Positions 1-8,218 of a stretch of 61,380 nt of DNA are shown piece by piece. The notes below the pieces were generated by a model, which was not told the DNA's origin, searched no databases, and saw nothing but the letters and a program-made list of their open reading frames with translations. The position numbers and the translations under genes are program-made. Each line of letters starts with the position of its first letter. The first letter of the stretch is position 1. This stretch comes from Bacteroidota bacterium (GTDB taxonomy: Bacteria > Bacteroidota > Bacteroidia > AKYH767-A > 2013-40CM-41-45), in the NCBI GenBank assembly GCA_003151745.1, contig PLYJ01000033.1, forward strand, positions 1 through 61,380, in the 5' to 3' direction.

Positions 1-19
1 AGATGTGGGTACACAGTAG

Positions 20-147
20 CTCCTTGAGGAGAGGGGCCGGGGTGAGGTTTTTCAAAGCAAAACTATATTTTTTATATGAAATAAGAGACAAGGATGTTTC
101 TTTTTTTACCTTATCTCCAACCCTTCTCCTTCAGGAGAAGGGGGAAG
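20..147. repeat. C/G-rich dispersed palindromic repeats at window edge
   Basis: Two imperfect copies of a C/G-rich element are visible, around 20..52 (a CTCC..GGAG hairpin followed by GGGGCCGGGGTGAGG) and 111..147 (palindrome CCCTTCTCC-TT/CA-GGAGAAGGG at 121..142). The same motif recurs inside coding genes at 9.9, 11.9 and 60.4 kb. I see no gene in bases 1 to 158; the short open frame at 3..188 runs through the repeat and is not credible. Confidence 0.6.
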
Positions 148-158
148 GAAAACATAAC

Positions 159-659
159 TCACTTACTCTTGTATATAGGCACCGTTGAACAGGGTTCACC
201 ATACATGATACTCTTTGCAACAGGGCGAAGCAAAGCCGTTATTTCAATATAAGCGGAAGCAGGCACTTCCACCTTGCTGCATCCTTTGATAACAATGCGT
301 TGGTTGCGATAGTTTTCAAAATTTAGCTTTTGTATCTGTTCATGAAAAAGCGTTTCCTCTAATTTATTTAAATCGCCGGAGACAATCTTTTTTGCAAACG
401 GTTCAAGCTTAGTTGCAATGAGCATAAAGGCCCATGTAGGAACGATGGCATCGGCAGTACAAGTGAGTGCAACCAGCTTGTTTTGATATTGAGACCAATT
501 GTGATTTTTTATCTGTTCGCGAAAATCCTTTTCCTTCAGAATAAGCTCTTCAAACAGCCAACCTTTCAAATCAAACAAAAAACGATCTCCCGGAATATAT
601 AACTCCTCCAGATCAATGGTAACGAGACCGCTTTCGGCAACTTTATTAATGATTTCCAT
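159..659 (-). CDS. DUF2480 family protein
   Basis: A 166-residue soluble protein that I recognise as DUF2480, a family largely confined to Bacteroidota and often found at the end of suf operons. It has no signal peptide or membrane segment. The N-terminus (MEIINKVAESGLVTIDLEEL) matches the conserved start of the family, which fixes the ATG at 659. Its biochemical role is unknown to me. It is the last gene of the minus-strand suf cluster, separated from sufT by a short hairpin repeat, so a link to iron-sulfur cluster assembly is inferred from position only. Confidence 0.85.
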   Translation of the reverse strand: MEIINKVAESGLVTIDLEELYIPGDRFLFDLKGWLFEELILKEKDFREQIKNHNWSQYQNKLVALTCTADAIVPTWAFMLIATKLEPFAKKIVSGDLNKLEETLFHEQIQKLNFENYRNQRIVIKGCSKVEVPASAYIEITALLRPVAKSIMYGEPCSTVPIYKSK

Positions 660-665
660 AATTCA

Positions 666-716
666 GATGTGAGATGTGAGATAGTCTCATGTCTCAATAC
701 TCACGTCTCAAATCTC
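666..716. repeat. Intergenic inverted repeat (GATGTGAGA word)
   Basis: The left part repeats GATGTGAGA and the right part repeats TCTCA(C)RTCTCA, its complement, so the gap between DUF2480 and sufT can fold as an imperfect hairpin. It is built like the other word-repeat hairpins of this window but uses a different word. Confidence 0.6.
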
Positions 717-719
717 TTT

Positions 720-1109
720 TCACCACATTCCTAATTCAAGCTTCGCTTCCTCGCTCATCATATCCTTATTCCATGGCGGATCGAAGGTGATTTCAACTTT
801 CGCAGAGTTTACATCAGGAATGGTTTTTATTTTTTGCTCCACTTCAACAGGAAGTGTTTCAGCAACAGGGCAGGCAGGAGAAGTGAGTGTCATTTTCACA
901 AACACATCATTCCCTTCGTTGATCTTTGTTTCATATATCAACCCAAGCTCATATATATTGACAGGAATTTCAGGATCATAGCATGTCTTCAGGACATCCT
1001 TTACCCGTTCTTCCAGTGATTTAACAGGCCCCTCCAAACCTCCCCCAAGGGGAGGCTTATGCTCGCTTGAGCTTTCAGTAGTTATTTTATTTATTTCTTC
1101 AGAGGTCAT
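720..1109 (-). CDS. sufT: SufT-type iron-sulfur assembly factor (DUF59/MIP18)
   Basis: A 129-residue protein of the MIP18/DUF59 family, accessory factors that help deliver or mature Fe-S clusters. The hallmark CYDPEIPVNIYELGLIY (residues about 42-58) and the TSPACPVAE segment with the conserved Cys near residue 80 are present. Residues about 15-33 (SSSEHKPPLGGGLEGPVKS) are unusual for the family and are encoded by a palindromic repeat (1039..1055), so they look like an in-frame insertion near the N-terminus. The gene follows sufE by 10 bases and belongs to the suf operon. Confidence 0.88.
   Translation of the reverse strand: MTSEEINKITTESSSEHKPPLGGGLEGPVKSLEERVKDVLKTCYDPEIPVNIYELGLIYETKINEGNDVFVKMTLTSPACPVAETLPVEVEQKIKTIPDVNSAKVEITFDPPWNKDMMSEEAKLELGMW
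1024..1063. repeat. C/G-rich palindrome inserted in sufT
   Basis: CCTCCCC-CAA-GGGGAGG at 1039..1055 forms a perfect 7-bp stem with a 3-base loop. It lies in frame inside sufT, before the conserved domain, and encodes a Pro/Gly-rich stretch absent from typical family members. It is related in composition to the elements in dnaG and in the T9SS sorting-domain genes. Confidence 0.65.
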
Positions 1110-1119
1110 TTTAATTTTT

Positions 1120-1566
1120 TTAAAGCCCTCCCTTTGGGATGGTTGGGTGGGCCTGGTAACCTACTGCAAATAATTTCATTTGCTTAATCATATTTGACAA
1201 ACCGTTCGCTCTTGTGACTGCTATATGCTGACGTAATCCTATCTTATCAATGAAGCTAAGCTCGGTGTTCACTATATCCTGTGGCTTCTGCCCGCTCAAC
1301 ACACGAATCAGCAATGCAATTTCTCCCTTCACAAATGTTGAATCACTGTCTGCTTCAAAATAAACTTTGTCGTCTTTTATATAACTGTTCAACCACACAC
1401 TGCTCTGGCAGCCTTTTATTTTATTCTCATCTACCTTATGCTTTCCATTCAACTCAGGAAGCTTCTGTCCCAGTTCGATGATGTATTGGTATTTATCTTC
1501 CCATGCATCAAAGAGTTCGAACTCTTCGACAATTTCCTTTTCGATATTTTGTATTGAACTACTCAA
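1120..1566 (-). CDS. sufE: SufE sulfur acceptor protein
   Basis: A 148-residue SufE. It accepts persulfide sulfur from SufS and passes it to the SufBCD scaffold. The acceptor cysteine is C53 in KGCQSSVWL. No ATG lies near the conserved N-terminus, and the frame opens with TTG at 1566, one base after the sufS stop, so I take TTG as the start and expect translational coupling. The last residues (about AHPTIPKGGL) are encoded by a repeat-like segment rich in CCC/GGG (1127..1160), suggesting that a dispersed repeat has reshaped the C-terminus. Confidence 0.9.
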   Translation of the reverse strand: MSSSIQNIEKEIVEEFELFDAWEDKYQYIIELGQKLPELNGKHKVDENKIKGCQSSVWLNSYIKDDKVYFEADSDSTFVKGEIALLIRVLSGQKPQDIVNTELSFIDKIGLRQHIAVTRANGLSNMIKQMKLFAVGYQAHPTIPKGGL

Positions 1567-1567
1567 T

Positions 1568-2827
1568 TTAATTTTTCTTTTTCAGTAAGGCTATTGCCTT
1601 CTTTACTCCTTCAACCATCACATCAATTTCTTCCTTCGTATTGTAAAACAAAAATGAAGCACGTATAGTTCCCGGAATTTTAAACCTGTCCATCACCGGT
1701 TCCGTGCAATGATGTCCCGTGCGGACTGCAATTCCCATCGTATCTAAATACATACCGGCATCAAGTGCATTAACTCCTTCAATAATAAAAGAAACAACAC
1801 TTGCCTTTTCCTTTGCTGTTCCGATTAAACGAATGCTTTCTATATCCTTCAACTTTGCGGAAGCATATTCTGTCAATTCACTTTCATAATCAGCAATCGC
1901 TTTTCTGTTGAGCGATTGTATATAATCAAATGCCGTTCCCAATGCAATCACGTCAGCAATATTCGGAGTGCCCGCTTCAAATTTAAAAGGTACTTCGTTG
2001 TAAGTCGTTTTTGCAAAGCTTACAGAGTGAATCATTTCTCCTCCTCCTTGATATGGAGGCATATCTTCCAGCAAATGTAATTTACCATACAGGCACCCGA
2101 TGCCTGTAGGACCAAACATTTTATGTCCGGAAAAAGCAAAGAAATCGCAATCCAGTTCCTGCACATCAACGGGTGTGTGAACGACTGATTGTGCACCATC
2201 CACCAGCACAGGAATATTGTGCTGATGCGCTTTGACAATGATTTGCTTGACGGGATTAATTGTTCCGAGCGAATTTGAAATATGAACGACAGCAATGAAT
2301 TTTGTTTTTGGCGAGATGAGTTTTTCAAATTCATCTATCAGCAATTCCCCGTTGTCATTCATTGGAATCACTTTCAACACCACTTTCTTTTCTTCACACA
2401 GCATTTGCCAGGGCACAATGTTGCTATGATGCTCCATGGCAGAGATGATGATTTCATCCCCTGCTGATATATTTTTTCTTCCGTAAGAAGAAGCCACTAA
2501 GTTGATCGCCTCAGTAGTTCCCCGAACAAAAACAATTTCCTTTTGAGATTGCGCATTGATGAACTGCTGTGCTTTTACACGCACGTCATCGAATTCTTGT
2601 GATGCCTTTTGACTCAGGTAATGAACACCACGATGAATGTTCGCATTATATTCAGTGTAGTACTTTGTCAATTCATCAATCACCATCTGCGGTTTCTGCG
2701 AGGTTGCAGCATTGTCAAAATAAATTAGGGGCTTACCGTAAGCGGTTTGCTTTAACAGCGGAAAGTCGCGTCTCGCCTTTTGAGGATCGAAGGTTGTTTT
2801 CTTTTCTATGGCAGTATCTGGCAACAT
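1568..2827 (-). CDS. sufS: SufS cysteine desulfurase
   Basis: A 419-residue group II cysteine desulfurase (PLP enzyme, class V aminotransferase fold) that removes sulfur from cysteine and loads SufE. Visible sites: HHSN near residue 133, VDGAQS with the PLP-contacting Asp near 210, the PLP lysine in SGHKMFGPTG near 236, and the catalytic cysteine in RTGHHCTEPV near 374. Length is normal. The gaps to sufD (1 base) and sufE (1 base) show a tight operon. Confidence 0.96.
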   Translation of the reverse strand: MLPDTAIEKKTTFDPQKARRDFPLLKQTAYGKPLIYFDNAATSQKPQMVIDELTKYYTEYNANIHRGVHYLSQKASQEFDDVRVKAQQFINAQSQKEIVFVRGTTEAINLVASSYGRKNISAGDEIIISAMEHHSNIVPWQMLCEEKKVVLKVIPMNDNGELLIDEFEKLISPKTKFIAVVHISNSLGTINPVKQIIVKAHQHNIPVLVDGAQSVVHTPVDVQELDCDFFAFSGHKMFGPTGIGCLYGKLHLLEDMPPYQGGGEMIHSVSFAKTTYNEVPFKFEAGTPNIADVIALGTAFDYIQSLNRKAIADYESELTEYASAKLKDIESIRLIGTAKEKASVVSFIIEGVNALDAGMYLDTMGIAVRTGHHCTEPVMDRFKIPGTIRASFLFYNTKEEIDVMVEGVKKAIALLKKKN

Positions 2828-2828
2828 A

Positions 2829-4139
2829 TCATACCTCTACGGTTTTCAGTTTCGTGGAAAGAAAGGTGATGAGATTATTTTTTAACTCGTCAATTGTAAT
2901 ATGATTGATAACATCAGAAGCAAAGGCGGTGTTGAGCAATGCTCTTGCAGTTTCTTCGCCAATACCCCTTGAACGAAGGTAGAACAAAGCTTCTTCGTCA
3001 ATCTGACCGGTAGTTGCACCATGAGAGCACTTCACATCATCTGCAAAGATTTCCAATTGCGGCTTGGCATTCATGGAAGCATCGTTGCTGAGCAGAATGT
3101 TTTTATTCGATTGATAGGCATTCGTTTTCTGCGCATCCTGTCGAACAAATATTTTTCCGTTGAATACTCCATGCGCCTTGTCATCAATGATTCCTTTGTA
3201 TAATTCATTGCTGTAGCAATTCGGCTTTGCATGGTCAACCAATGTATGATTGTCTACGAGCTGACTACCATTCAATAAATACAAACCATATAGATGAGCA
3301 GTGCCGTTTTCATCATTCAGCACAATATGAAGATTGTTTCGAACAATTTCTCCGCCAAGGGTGATAGTATTAATATTAAAGGTGCTGTTCTTACTAAGGT
3401 ATGCTTCTGTGTGATTGATATGAAAAGCTTCAGCCGTCTCATTTTGAATCTTGTTGAATTCAATCAAAGCATTTTCTTTCACCACAATTTCTGTCACGCT
3501 GTCGGTGAAGTTGTGATTGTCCGCTTGCATGCAATGAAAGCTCTCTACAATCTTTACCTGTGAGCTTTTCTCAGCCACAACCAGGTTTCTCGGATAAGCA
3601 ACTGATGCTGCATTTCTCGCATCACTTACATACAACAAGTGAATCGGCTGTTCAACAACTGCGTTTCCCGGAACGTGAATAAAAGCGCCGTCATGGCTAA
3701 ACGCTGTGTTGAGGGCAATAAAGCTTTCAGTCTTTATAGAAGCATATTTGCCGAAGTGTTCTTTCACTGCAGCGTCATTCAACGATGAGGCAAGCGAAGC
3801 AACAACAACATTCTTCGGAAGATTATTTAAAACAGAAAGTGATTCGTTGTAATGACCGTTTTCAAATACGAGAATAGTAGCCGAAGATCCGCAGATTAAA
3901 AAATCTTTAATGTCTTCCCGCGTTAACTTAAATTTATCTGCAGGAGTGCTACTGCGGAAATCAACCTTGGTAATCGGTAAAACGTTCGTGTATTTCCACT
4001 CCTCATTCTTTGTGGTCGGAAATCCAAGCTCGGCAAAACGCTGAATGGATTCCTTACGCAACAAAGCATGGGAATCTTTCTTCAGATACAAATCCGAGAA
4101 CGAATTAAATTTATTTAGATATTGATCTTTACTTTCCAT
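2829..4139 (-). CDS. sufD: SufD scaffold subunit
   Basis: A 436-residue SufD of the SufBC2D Fe-S scaffold complex. The C-terminal conserved segment KCSHGATTGQID (about residues 371-383) with the functional histidine is present, followed by FYLRSRGI, which is shared with SufB. It follows sufC after a gap of about 115 bases filled by a long hairpin repeat, and reads almost directly into sufS. Family length is normal and I see no damage. Confidence 0.95.
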   Translation of the reverse strand: MESKDQYLNKFNSFSDLYLKKDSHALLRKESIQRFAELGFPTTKNEEWKYTNVLPITKVDFRSSTPADKFKLTREDIKDFLICGSSATILVFENGHYNESLSVLNNLPKNVVVASLASSLNDAAVKEHFGKYASIKTESFIALNTAFSHDGAFIHVPGNAVVEQPIHLLYVSDARNAASVAYPRNLVVAEKSSQVKIVESFHCMQADNHNFTDSVTEIVVKENALIEFNKIQNETAEAFHINHTEAYLSKNSTFNINTITLGGEIVRNNLHIVLNDENGTAHLYGLYLLNGSQLVDNHTLVDHAKPNCYSNELYKGIIDDKAHGVFNGKIFVRQDAQKTNAYQSNKNILLSNDASMNAKPQLEIFADDVKCSHGATTGQIDEEALFYLRSRGIGEETARALLNTAFASDVINHITIDELKNNLITFLSTKLKTVEV

Positions 4140-4154
4140 TAAAACCTCAAAACT

Positions 4155-4236
4155 TTACCACATAGACACAATAGATACATAGGTTACACATAGACTATGT
4201 GTTTCTTCTATGTTTTCTATTGTGTCTATGTGGTAA
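4155..4236. repeat. Long perfect-arm hairpin between sufC and sufD
   Basis: The ends of this 82-base segment are perfect 21-base inverted repeats (outer arms TTACCACATAGACACAATAGA and its complement). The interior continues as an imperfect palindrome around ACACATAG/CTATGTGT. It separates sufC from sufD in the same operon and is not followed by a T-run in the direction of transcription, so it is better read as an inserted hairpin than as a terminator. Confidence 0.85.
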
Positions 4237-4254
4237 TTTTTCATTTAAACGTCT

Positions 4255-5007
4255 TTAAACTGCTACTTCTTCTTTTATCCAGTCGTATCCCTTTTCTTCC
4301 AGTTCAAGCGCAAGCGCTTTGGTTCCGCTCTTTACTATTCTTCCATTATATAATACATGCACAAAATCAGGAACAATATAATCGAGCAAACGTTGATAAT
4401 GCGTGATCACAATAAATGAACGTTCCTTATTTCGCAAAGCATTCACGCCATTTGCAACAATGCGCAATGCATCAATATCAAGGCCGGAATCCGTTTCATC
4501 AAGCACAGCAAGAGTAGGTTCCAGCATAGCCATCTGGAAAATTTCATTGCGTTTCTTTTCTCCTCCACTGAATCCTTCATTCACCGAACGCTGCGTCATG
4601 GCTTTATCCATCTCCACCAGTTTCATCTTCTCGCGCATCAGAATGAGAAAATCTTTTGAATCAAGAGGTGCTAATCCTTTTGATTTGCGAACTTCATTGA
4701 GAGCCGTCTTCAGAAAGTTAGCATTGCTCACTCCGGGAATTTCCACAGGATATTGAAATGCCATAAACAACCCTTTGCGCGCCCTGTCTTCAGGAGACAT
4801 ATCAAGAATATTTTCTCCATCAAAAAGAACTTCTCCTCCTGTTACTTCATATTCCTTACGACCTGAAAGTACAGATGCCAATGTACTCTTGCCTGAACCA
4901 TTCGGTCCCATGATAGCATGTACTTCACCTGCTTTTACTTCGAGGTTTATTCCATTGAGAATTTGCTTCTCGTCTACTTTGGCTCTTAAATTTTTTATCT
5001 TTAACAT
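4255..5007 (-). CDS. sufC: SufC ATPase
   Basis: A 250-residue ABC-type ATPase of the SufBC2D complex. Walker A is GPNGSGKST (34-42), the signature is FSGGEKKRNE and Walker B is LAVLDETDSGLD, all intact. An in-frame TTG lies 12 bases further upstream, but it falls inside the left arm of the neighbouring hairpin. I therefore choose the ATG at 5007, which gives the usual N-terminus MLKIKNLRAKV. The hairpin element begins about 6 bases upstream of the start codon. Confidence 0.95.
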   Translation of the reverse strand: MLKIKNLRAKVDEKQILNGINLEVKAGEVHAIMGPNGSGKSTLASVLSGRKEYEVTGGEVLFDGENILDMSPEDRARKGLFMAFQYPVEIPGVSNANFLKTALNEVRKSKGLAPLDSKDFLILMREKMKLVEMDKAMTQRSVNEGFSGGEKKRNEIFQMAMLEPTLAVLDETDSGLDIDALRIVANGVNALRNKERSFIVITHYQRLLDYIVPDFVHVLYNGRIVKSGTKALALELEEKGYDWIKEEVAV

Positions 5008-5013
5008 ACAATT

Positions 5014-5502
5014 GTTCAAAGTTCAAAGTTATTCAGTTCAATGTTTAGTTATGGCTGGCTGTGATGTAATCAGGTGCATCCTCTTTAAATTTACTTCCCT
5101 TCATTTCTGAGTTTTGTAAATAACTCATCAGACCGCCAATTAATTTTGATGTTTCCGTTACGAGATGGAATATAGTATCAAATTGACTTTTGTCAATATA
5201 ATTTAAGTCTAAAGCAACATACAATTGCGCTCTTACTTCAGCCGATGATGCTTTTGCAATAGAAAGAAACTGAAGAAATTCCTTGTTACCATTTCTTTCA
5301 AAACCTTCAGCAATATTGGATAGTATTGAAATGCTTGCTCTTCTTATCTGATCCCTCAATCCGAAGTCTCTTACAAAGTTTCCGCTATTAGACACTTTAT
5401 ATATTTCAATGTTAAGCACTCTCGCCTTTTGCCAACAAACCAATTCTTCAAAACTTTTAATCGTACTCATAACATTGAACTTTGAACTGAGTAACCTTGA
5501 AC
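5014..5502. mobile_element. Hairpin element carrying an S23-type gene, inside the suf operon
   Basis: Left arm 5014..5047 repeats GTTCAAAGTT and CAGTTCAATGTT; right arm 5471..5502 carries the complementary AACATTGAAC, TTTGAAC and CTTGAAC words. The four-helix-bundle gene (5045..5470) occupies exactly the space between the arms: its stop codon overlaps the left arm and its ATG abuts the right arm. The same arm sequences occur without a gene at 6966..7048, 7441..7520 and 47634..47716. The arrangement resembles intervening sequences of 23S rRNA genes, where a stem encloses a homologous gene. Mobility is inferred. Confidence 0.6.
5045..5470 (-). CDS. Four helix bundle protein (S23/IVS type)
   Basis: A 141-residue all-helical protein of the family also encoded in 23S rRNA intervening sequences. 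Family marks: FEELVCWQKAR near the start, GLRDQIRRASISILSNIAEGF (about residues 35-55) and KEFLQFLSIAKASSAEVRAQL. No enzymatic function is known to me; related proteins bind nucleic acid in the diversity-generating retroelement system. It sits between sufB and sufC, where it has no obvious metabolic reason to be, and its ends coincide with the arms of a hairpin repeat. I read it as cargo of a small mobile element that is transcribed with the suf genes. Confidence 0.9.
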   Translation of the reverse strand: MSTIKSFEELVCWQKARVLNIEIYKVSNSGNFVRDFGLRDQIRRASISILSNIAEGFERNGNKEFLQFLSIAKASSAEVRAQLYVALDLNYIDKSQFDTIFHLVTETSKLIGGLMSYLQNSEMKGSKFKEDAPDYITASHN

Positions 5503-5508
5503 TAATTT

Positions 5509-6960
5509 TTATCCCACACTTCCTTCCAATGAAATCGCAAGCAATTTCTGCGCTTCCACAGCAAATTCCATCGGCAGTTGGTTAAATACTTCCTTACAAT
5601 ATCCGTTCACAATCAATCCTACTGCATCTTCCGTAGATATGCCACGTTGATTGCAATAGAATATCTGATCTTCACCAACCTTTGATGTCGTTGCTTCATG
5701 TTCCACCTTTGCTGTCTTGTTGGAACATTCTAAATAAGGGAATGTATGTGCGCCGCATTTATCCCCAAGCAACAATGAGTCGCACTGCGAGAAGTTACGG
5801 GCATTATCGGCTTTCTTATTAATCTTTACTAATCCGCGGTAGCTGTTATTGCTTTTTCCTCCGCTGATACCTTTTGAAATAATGGTGCTGCGCGTGTTCT
5901 TGCCAAGGTGAATCATCTTTGTGCCTGTGTCTGCCTGCTGATAATTATTAGTTACCGCAACAGAATAAAACTCACCGATTGAATTATCCCCTTTCAAAAT
6001 CACACTTGGATATTTCCATGTGATGGCAGAACCTGTTTCCACCTGCGTCCAGCTTATCTTGGAATTTTCACCGTGACACAAGCCTCTCTTAGTAACGAAG
6101 TTATATATGCCGCCTTTTCCTTCTTTATTTCCGGGATACCAATTCTGCACCGTTGAATATTTCACCTGCGCGTCCTTGTGCGCATAGATTTCTACCACTG
6201 CAGCATGCAATTGGTTTTCATCACGCATCGGTGCTGTGCATCCTTCCAGGTAACTTACAAACGCACCTTCATCAGCAATGATTAATGTTCTTTCAAATTG
6301 TCCTGTTCCTGCAGAGTTGATGCGGAAGTAAGTGCTCAGCTCCATCGGGCAGCGAACGCCTTTTGGTATATAGCAAAAAGAACCATCGCTGAATACAGCG
6401 CTGTTCAAAGCTGCATAAAAGTTATCCGTCATCGGCACTACAGAACCAAGGTATTGCTTGATCAGTTCAGGATGTTCCTGAACAGCTTCACTGAATGAAG
6501 AGAAAAAAATTCCAAGCTTCGACAGCTCATCCCTGAAAGTGGTCTTCACAGAAACGCTGTCAATCACTGCATCCACAGCAACATTTGCCAAACGCTTCTG
6601 CTCTTCAAATGAAATACCGAGCTTATCAAACGTGGCTTTAATTTCAGGATCTAACTCATCGAGGCTTTTCAACTCAGGCTTTTTCTTTGGAGCAGAATAA
6701 TAAATGATGTTTTGGAAATCAATCTGAGGATGATGAATGTTTGCCCATGTTGGCTCTTCCTGGTTTAAGGTAAGCCAATGACGAAACGCCTTCAAACGCC
6801 ATTCCAGCAACCATTCCGGCTCATTCTTCTTAGCTGAAATAAAACGCACAGTGCTCTCGTTAAGACCAATGGGAGCATTATCCGATTCAATGTTGCTCAC
6901 AAAGCCCCACTTGTAATCACTTTGAATGACGTCTTCTAATATTTTTAAGTCCTCAGACAT
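5509..6960 (-). CDS. sufB: SufB scaffold subunit
   Basis: A 483-residue SufB, the cluster-building subunit of SufBC2D. The conserved C-terminal part reads [20 protein letters not shown] and then FYCNQRGIS, and the central segment includes [16 protein letters not shown]. Length is normal. It is preceded (6966..7048) and followed (5471..5502) by hairpin arms built from TTCAAAGTT words, so both of its operon junctions have received repeats. Confidence 0.96.
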   Translation of the reverse strand: MSEDLKILEDVIQSDYKWGFVSNIESDNAPIGLNESTVRFISAKKNEPEWLLEWRLKAFRHWLTLNQEEPTWANIHHPQIDFQNIIYYSAPKKKPELKSLDELDPEIKATFDKLGISFEEQKRLANVAVDAVIDSVSVKTTFRDELSKLGIFFSSFSEAVQEHPELIKQYLGSVVPMTDNFYAALNSAVFSDGSFCYIPKGVRCPMELSTYFRINSAGTGQFERTLIIADEGAFVSYLEGCTAPMRDENQLHAAVVEIYAHKDAQVKYSTVQNWYPGNKEGKGGIYNFVTKRGLCHGENSKISWTQVETGSAITWKYPSVILKGDNSIGEFYSVAVTNNYQQADTGTKMIHLGKNTRSTIISKGISGGKSNNSYRGLVKINKKADNARNFSQCDSLLLGDKCGAHTFPYLECSNKTAKVEHEATTSKVGEDQIFYCNQRGISTEDAVGLIVNGYCKEVFNQLPMEFAVEAQKLLAISLEGSVG

Positions 6961-6965
6961 TATTT

Positions 6966-7048
6966 AGTTCAAAGTTGCTCAGTTCAAAGTTCAAAGTTTG
7001 GTTCAAGGTGTTTTCAACTTTGAACTGATAAACATTGAACTTTGAACT
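6966..7048. repeat. TTCAAAGTT-word hairpin between the IscA-type gene and sufB
   Basis: Left arm 6966..7007 repeats AGTTCAAAGTT; right arm 7011..7048 repeats AACTTTGAACT. Together they can form an imperfect stem of roughly 35-40 bases with a very short loop. It is a sibling, without a gene, of the element enclosing the S23-type gene. Confidence 0.85.
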
Positions 7049-7098
7049 AACCTTCCTTATTTGGATTGATTCTAAATTAGAAATTCCGGCAAAAAAAA

Positions 7099-7425
7099 TT
7101 ACACGGAGAAACTCTCTCCGCAGCCGCAGGTTCTTGAAGCATTGGGGTTGATGAACTGAAACCCTTTGCCATTAAGCCCGTCGCTGAAATCAAGCTCCGT
7201 TCCTACTAAGTAGAGAAAACTCTTTTTATCCACCACAATTTTCACCCCTTTATCTTCAAACACCTTGTCATCGGGCTTGGTCAGGCTGTCAAACTCCAGC
7301 TTATACGTTAAGCCGGAACATCCTCCGCCTTCCACTCCCACACGAATAAACGAATCAGCAGGACTTTTTTCCTTGCTCATCAGTTCTATGGCTTTTTCTT
7401 TAGCCCTTTCCGTTACGGTAATCAT
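7099..7425 (-). CDS. IscA/SufA-type iron-sulfur carrier protein
   Basis: A 108-residue HesB/IscA family protein, an A-type carrier for Fe-S clusters. The three conserved cysteines are present: C36 in [11 protein letters not shown], and C100 and C102 in the C-terminal [10 protein letters not shown]. It is the first gene of the suf operon. A Bacteroidota-type promoter lies upstream at 7533..7564, with a long hairpin in the leader. Confidence 0.93.
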   Translation of the reverse strand: MITVTERAKEKAIELMSKEKSPADSFIRVGVEGGGCSGLTYKLEFDSLTKPDDKVFEDKGVKIVVDKKSFLYLVGTELDFSDGLNGKGFQFINPNASRTCGCGESFSV

Positions 7426-7440
7426 TTTTTAAAATATTTA

Positions 7441-7520
7441 GTTCAAAGTTTCCCAGTTCAAGGTTTGGAAACACAGTCATTACCCCTAACTTTGAACTGA
7501 ACAACATTGAACTTGGAACT
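7441..7520. repeat. TTCAAAGTT-word hairpin in the suf operon leader
   Basis: Left arm 7441..7468 (GTTCAAAGTTTCCCAGTTCA and on); right arm 7488..7520 (AACTTTGAACTGAACAACAT and on). It lies between the proposed suf promoter and the first start codon, so it would be transcribed as a 5' leader hairpin. Confidence 0.83.
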
Positions 7521-7532
7521 CATTTACAGCCA

Positions 7533-7564
7533 CAAAGGTACGGTTTTTAAGGGGGTTTAACAAA
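7533..7564 (-). promoter_or_regulatory. Bacteroidota-type promoter of the suf operon
   Basis: On the minus strand, TTTG (7564..7561) is followed after 20 bases by TACCTTTG (7540..7533). This fits the -33 TTTG / -7 TAnnTTTG consensus of Bacteroidota sigma factors. Transcription would start near 7525-7530, about 100 bases before the first suf start codon, with the hairpin at 7441..7520 in the leader. Confidence 0.75.
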
Positions 7565-7696
7565 TGATTTATAGCCTCAAACCGGCTGATTTCGATCACC
7601 ACCATTGGTACTGTTCCTAACGGATGAAGATAGTTATTATAAAATCCATATTTATAGATCGCCCGATTTAACCCACAAAAGCATTAAAGGCACTAA

Positions 7697-8032
7697 AATT
7701 TGTCGTGCAACATTTTACAAGGTGAGTCGCCCATGTTACATGGTGATGCGACAATTTCATAAAGCGACATCATCATGTATTAGGGCGATATGACGATGTT
7801 AGATGGTGATTTCTCCATGATTTATGGCGACATGACCATTTTTTAAGGCTATATGCCCATGATTTGAGGTGATGCCGCCATTTTTCATAGTCATTCCTCC
7901 TTGTTTCATGGTTATTCCGCCTTACAACATGGCGATACCGCCTTATTTCATGGTCATATACCCTCTTCACATGGTTATGCTGGCATGTTTCATGGTTATA
8001 TTACTTGGTATTATGGTTATAGCCGAATTTGA
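7697..8032. repeat. 21-bp degenerate tandem array 1
   Basis: From 7718 to 8032 there are fifteen consecutive units of exactly 21 bases, with a weaker sixteenth at 7697..7717. Consensus is roughly CATGGTTATnCCnCCTTATTT, the ATGG and the AT two bases later being best kept. Units diverge strongly but the spacing never slips. Stops fall in the first half of the array on the plus strand, and the open frame on the minus strand (7773..7970) changes composition from unit to unit, so I do not read it as coding. The rest of the 7430-8218 gap holds the suf leader hairpin, the suf promoter and the start region of the next gene. Confidence 0.9.
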
Positions 8033-8191
8033 AAGATGTTGCAAAAATCTATTTCAAAAATGTAATATCGCGCAAGTTTAATACTACGAATGGGTTAAAG
8101 AAGACGCAGATGTTATTCTTTAAAGGGAAGTTTAATCTGTGCTTTTGAAGTTAAACGGAATGCATAAAAAGCAGGTAATGGTTATTTTGAT

Positions 8192-8199
8192 TACTTTTG
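8192..8199 (+). promoter_or_regulatory. Possible -7 element (TACTTTTG)
   Basis: TACTTTTG matches TAnnTTTG and lies 20 bases before the ATG of the broken BNR gene. I see no TTTG at the expected distance upstream, so this is a partial promoter match. Confidence 0.4.
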
Positions 8200-8218
8200 A
8201 AAAACAAAATTGAAAGGC

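Noticed and set aside
3..188. 61-residue open frame at the window start
   Set aside because: It crosses C/G-rich palindromic repeats and has no recognisable domain.
4155..4236. Reading the intergenic hairpins as Rho-independent terminators
   Set aside because: Most lie within operons or leaders, have long AT-rich arms and lack a T-run in the direction of transcription; only 12876..12900 and 36122..36162 look like true terminators.
7773..8081. Open frames over array 1 (65 residues on minus, 70 on plus)
   Set aside because: Same reason: periodic DNA without consistent coding signal; stops interrupt other units of the same array.
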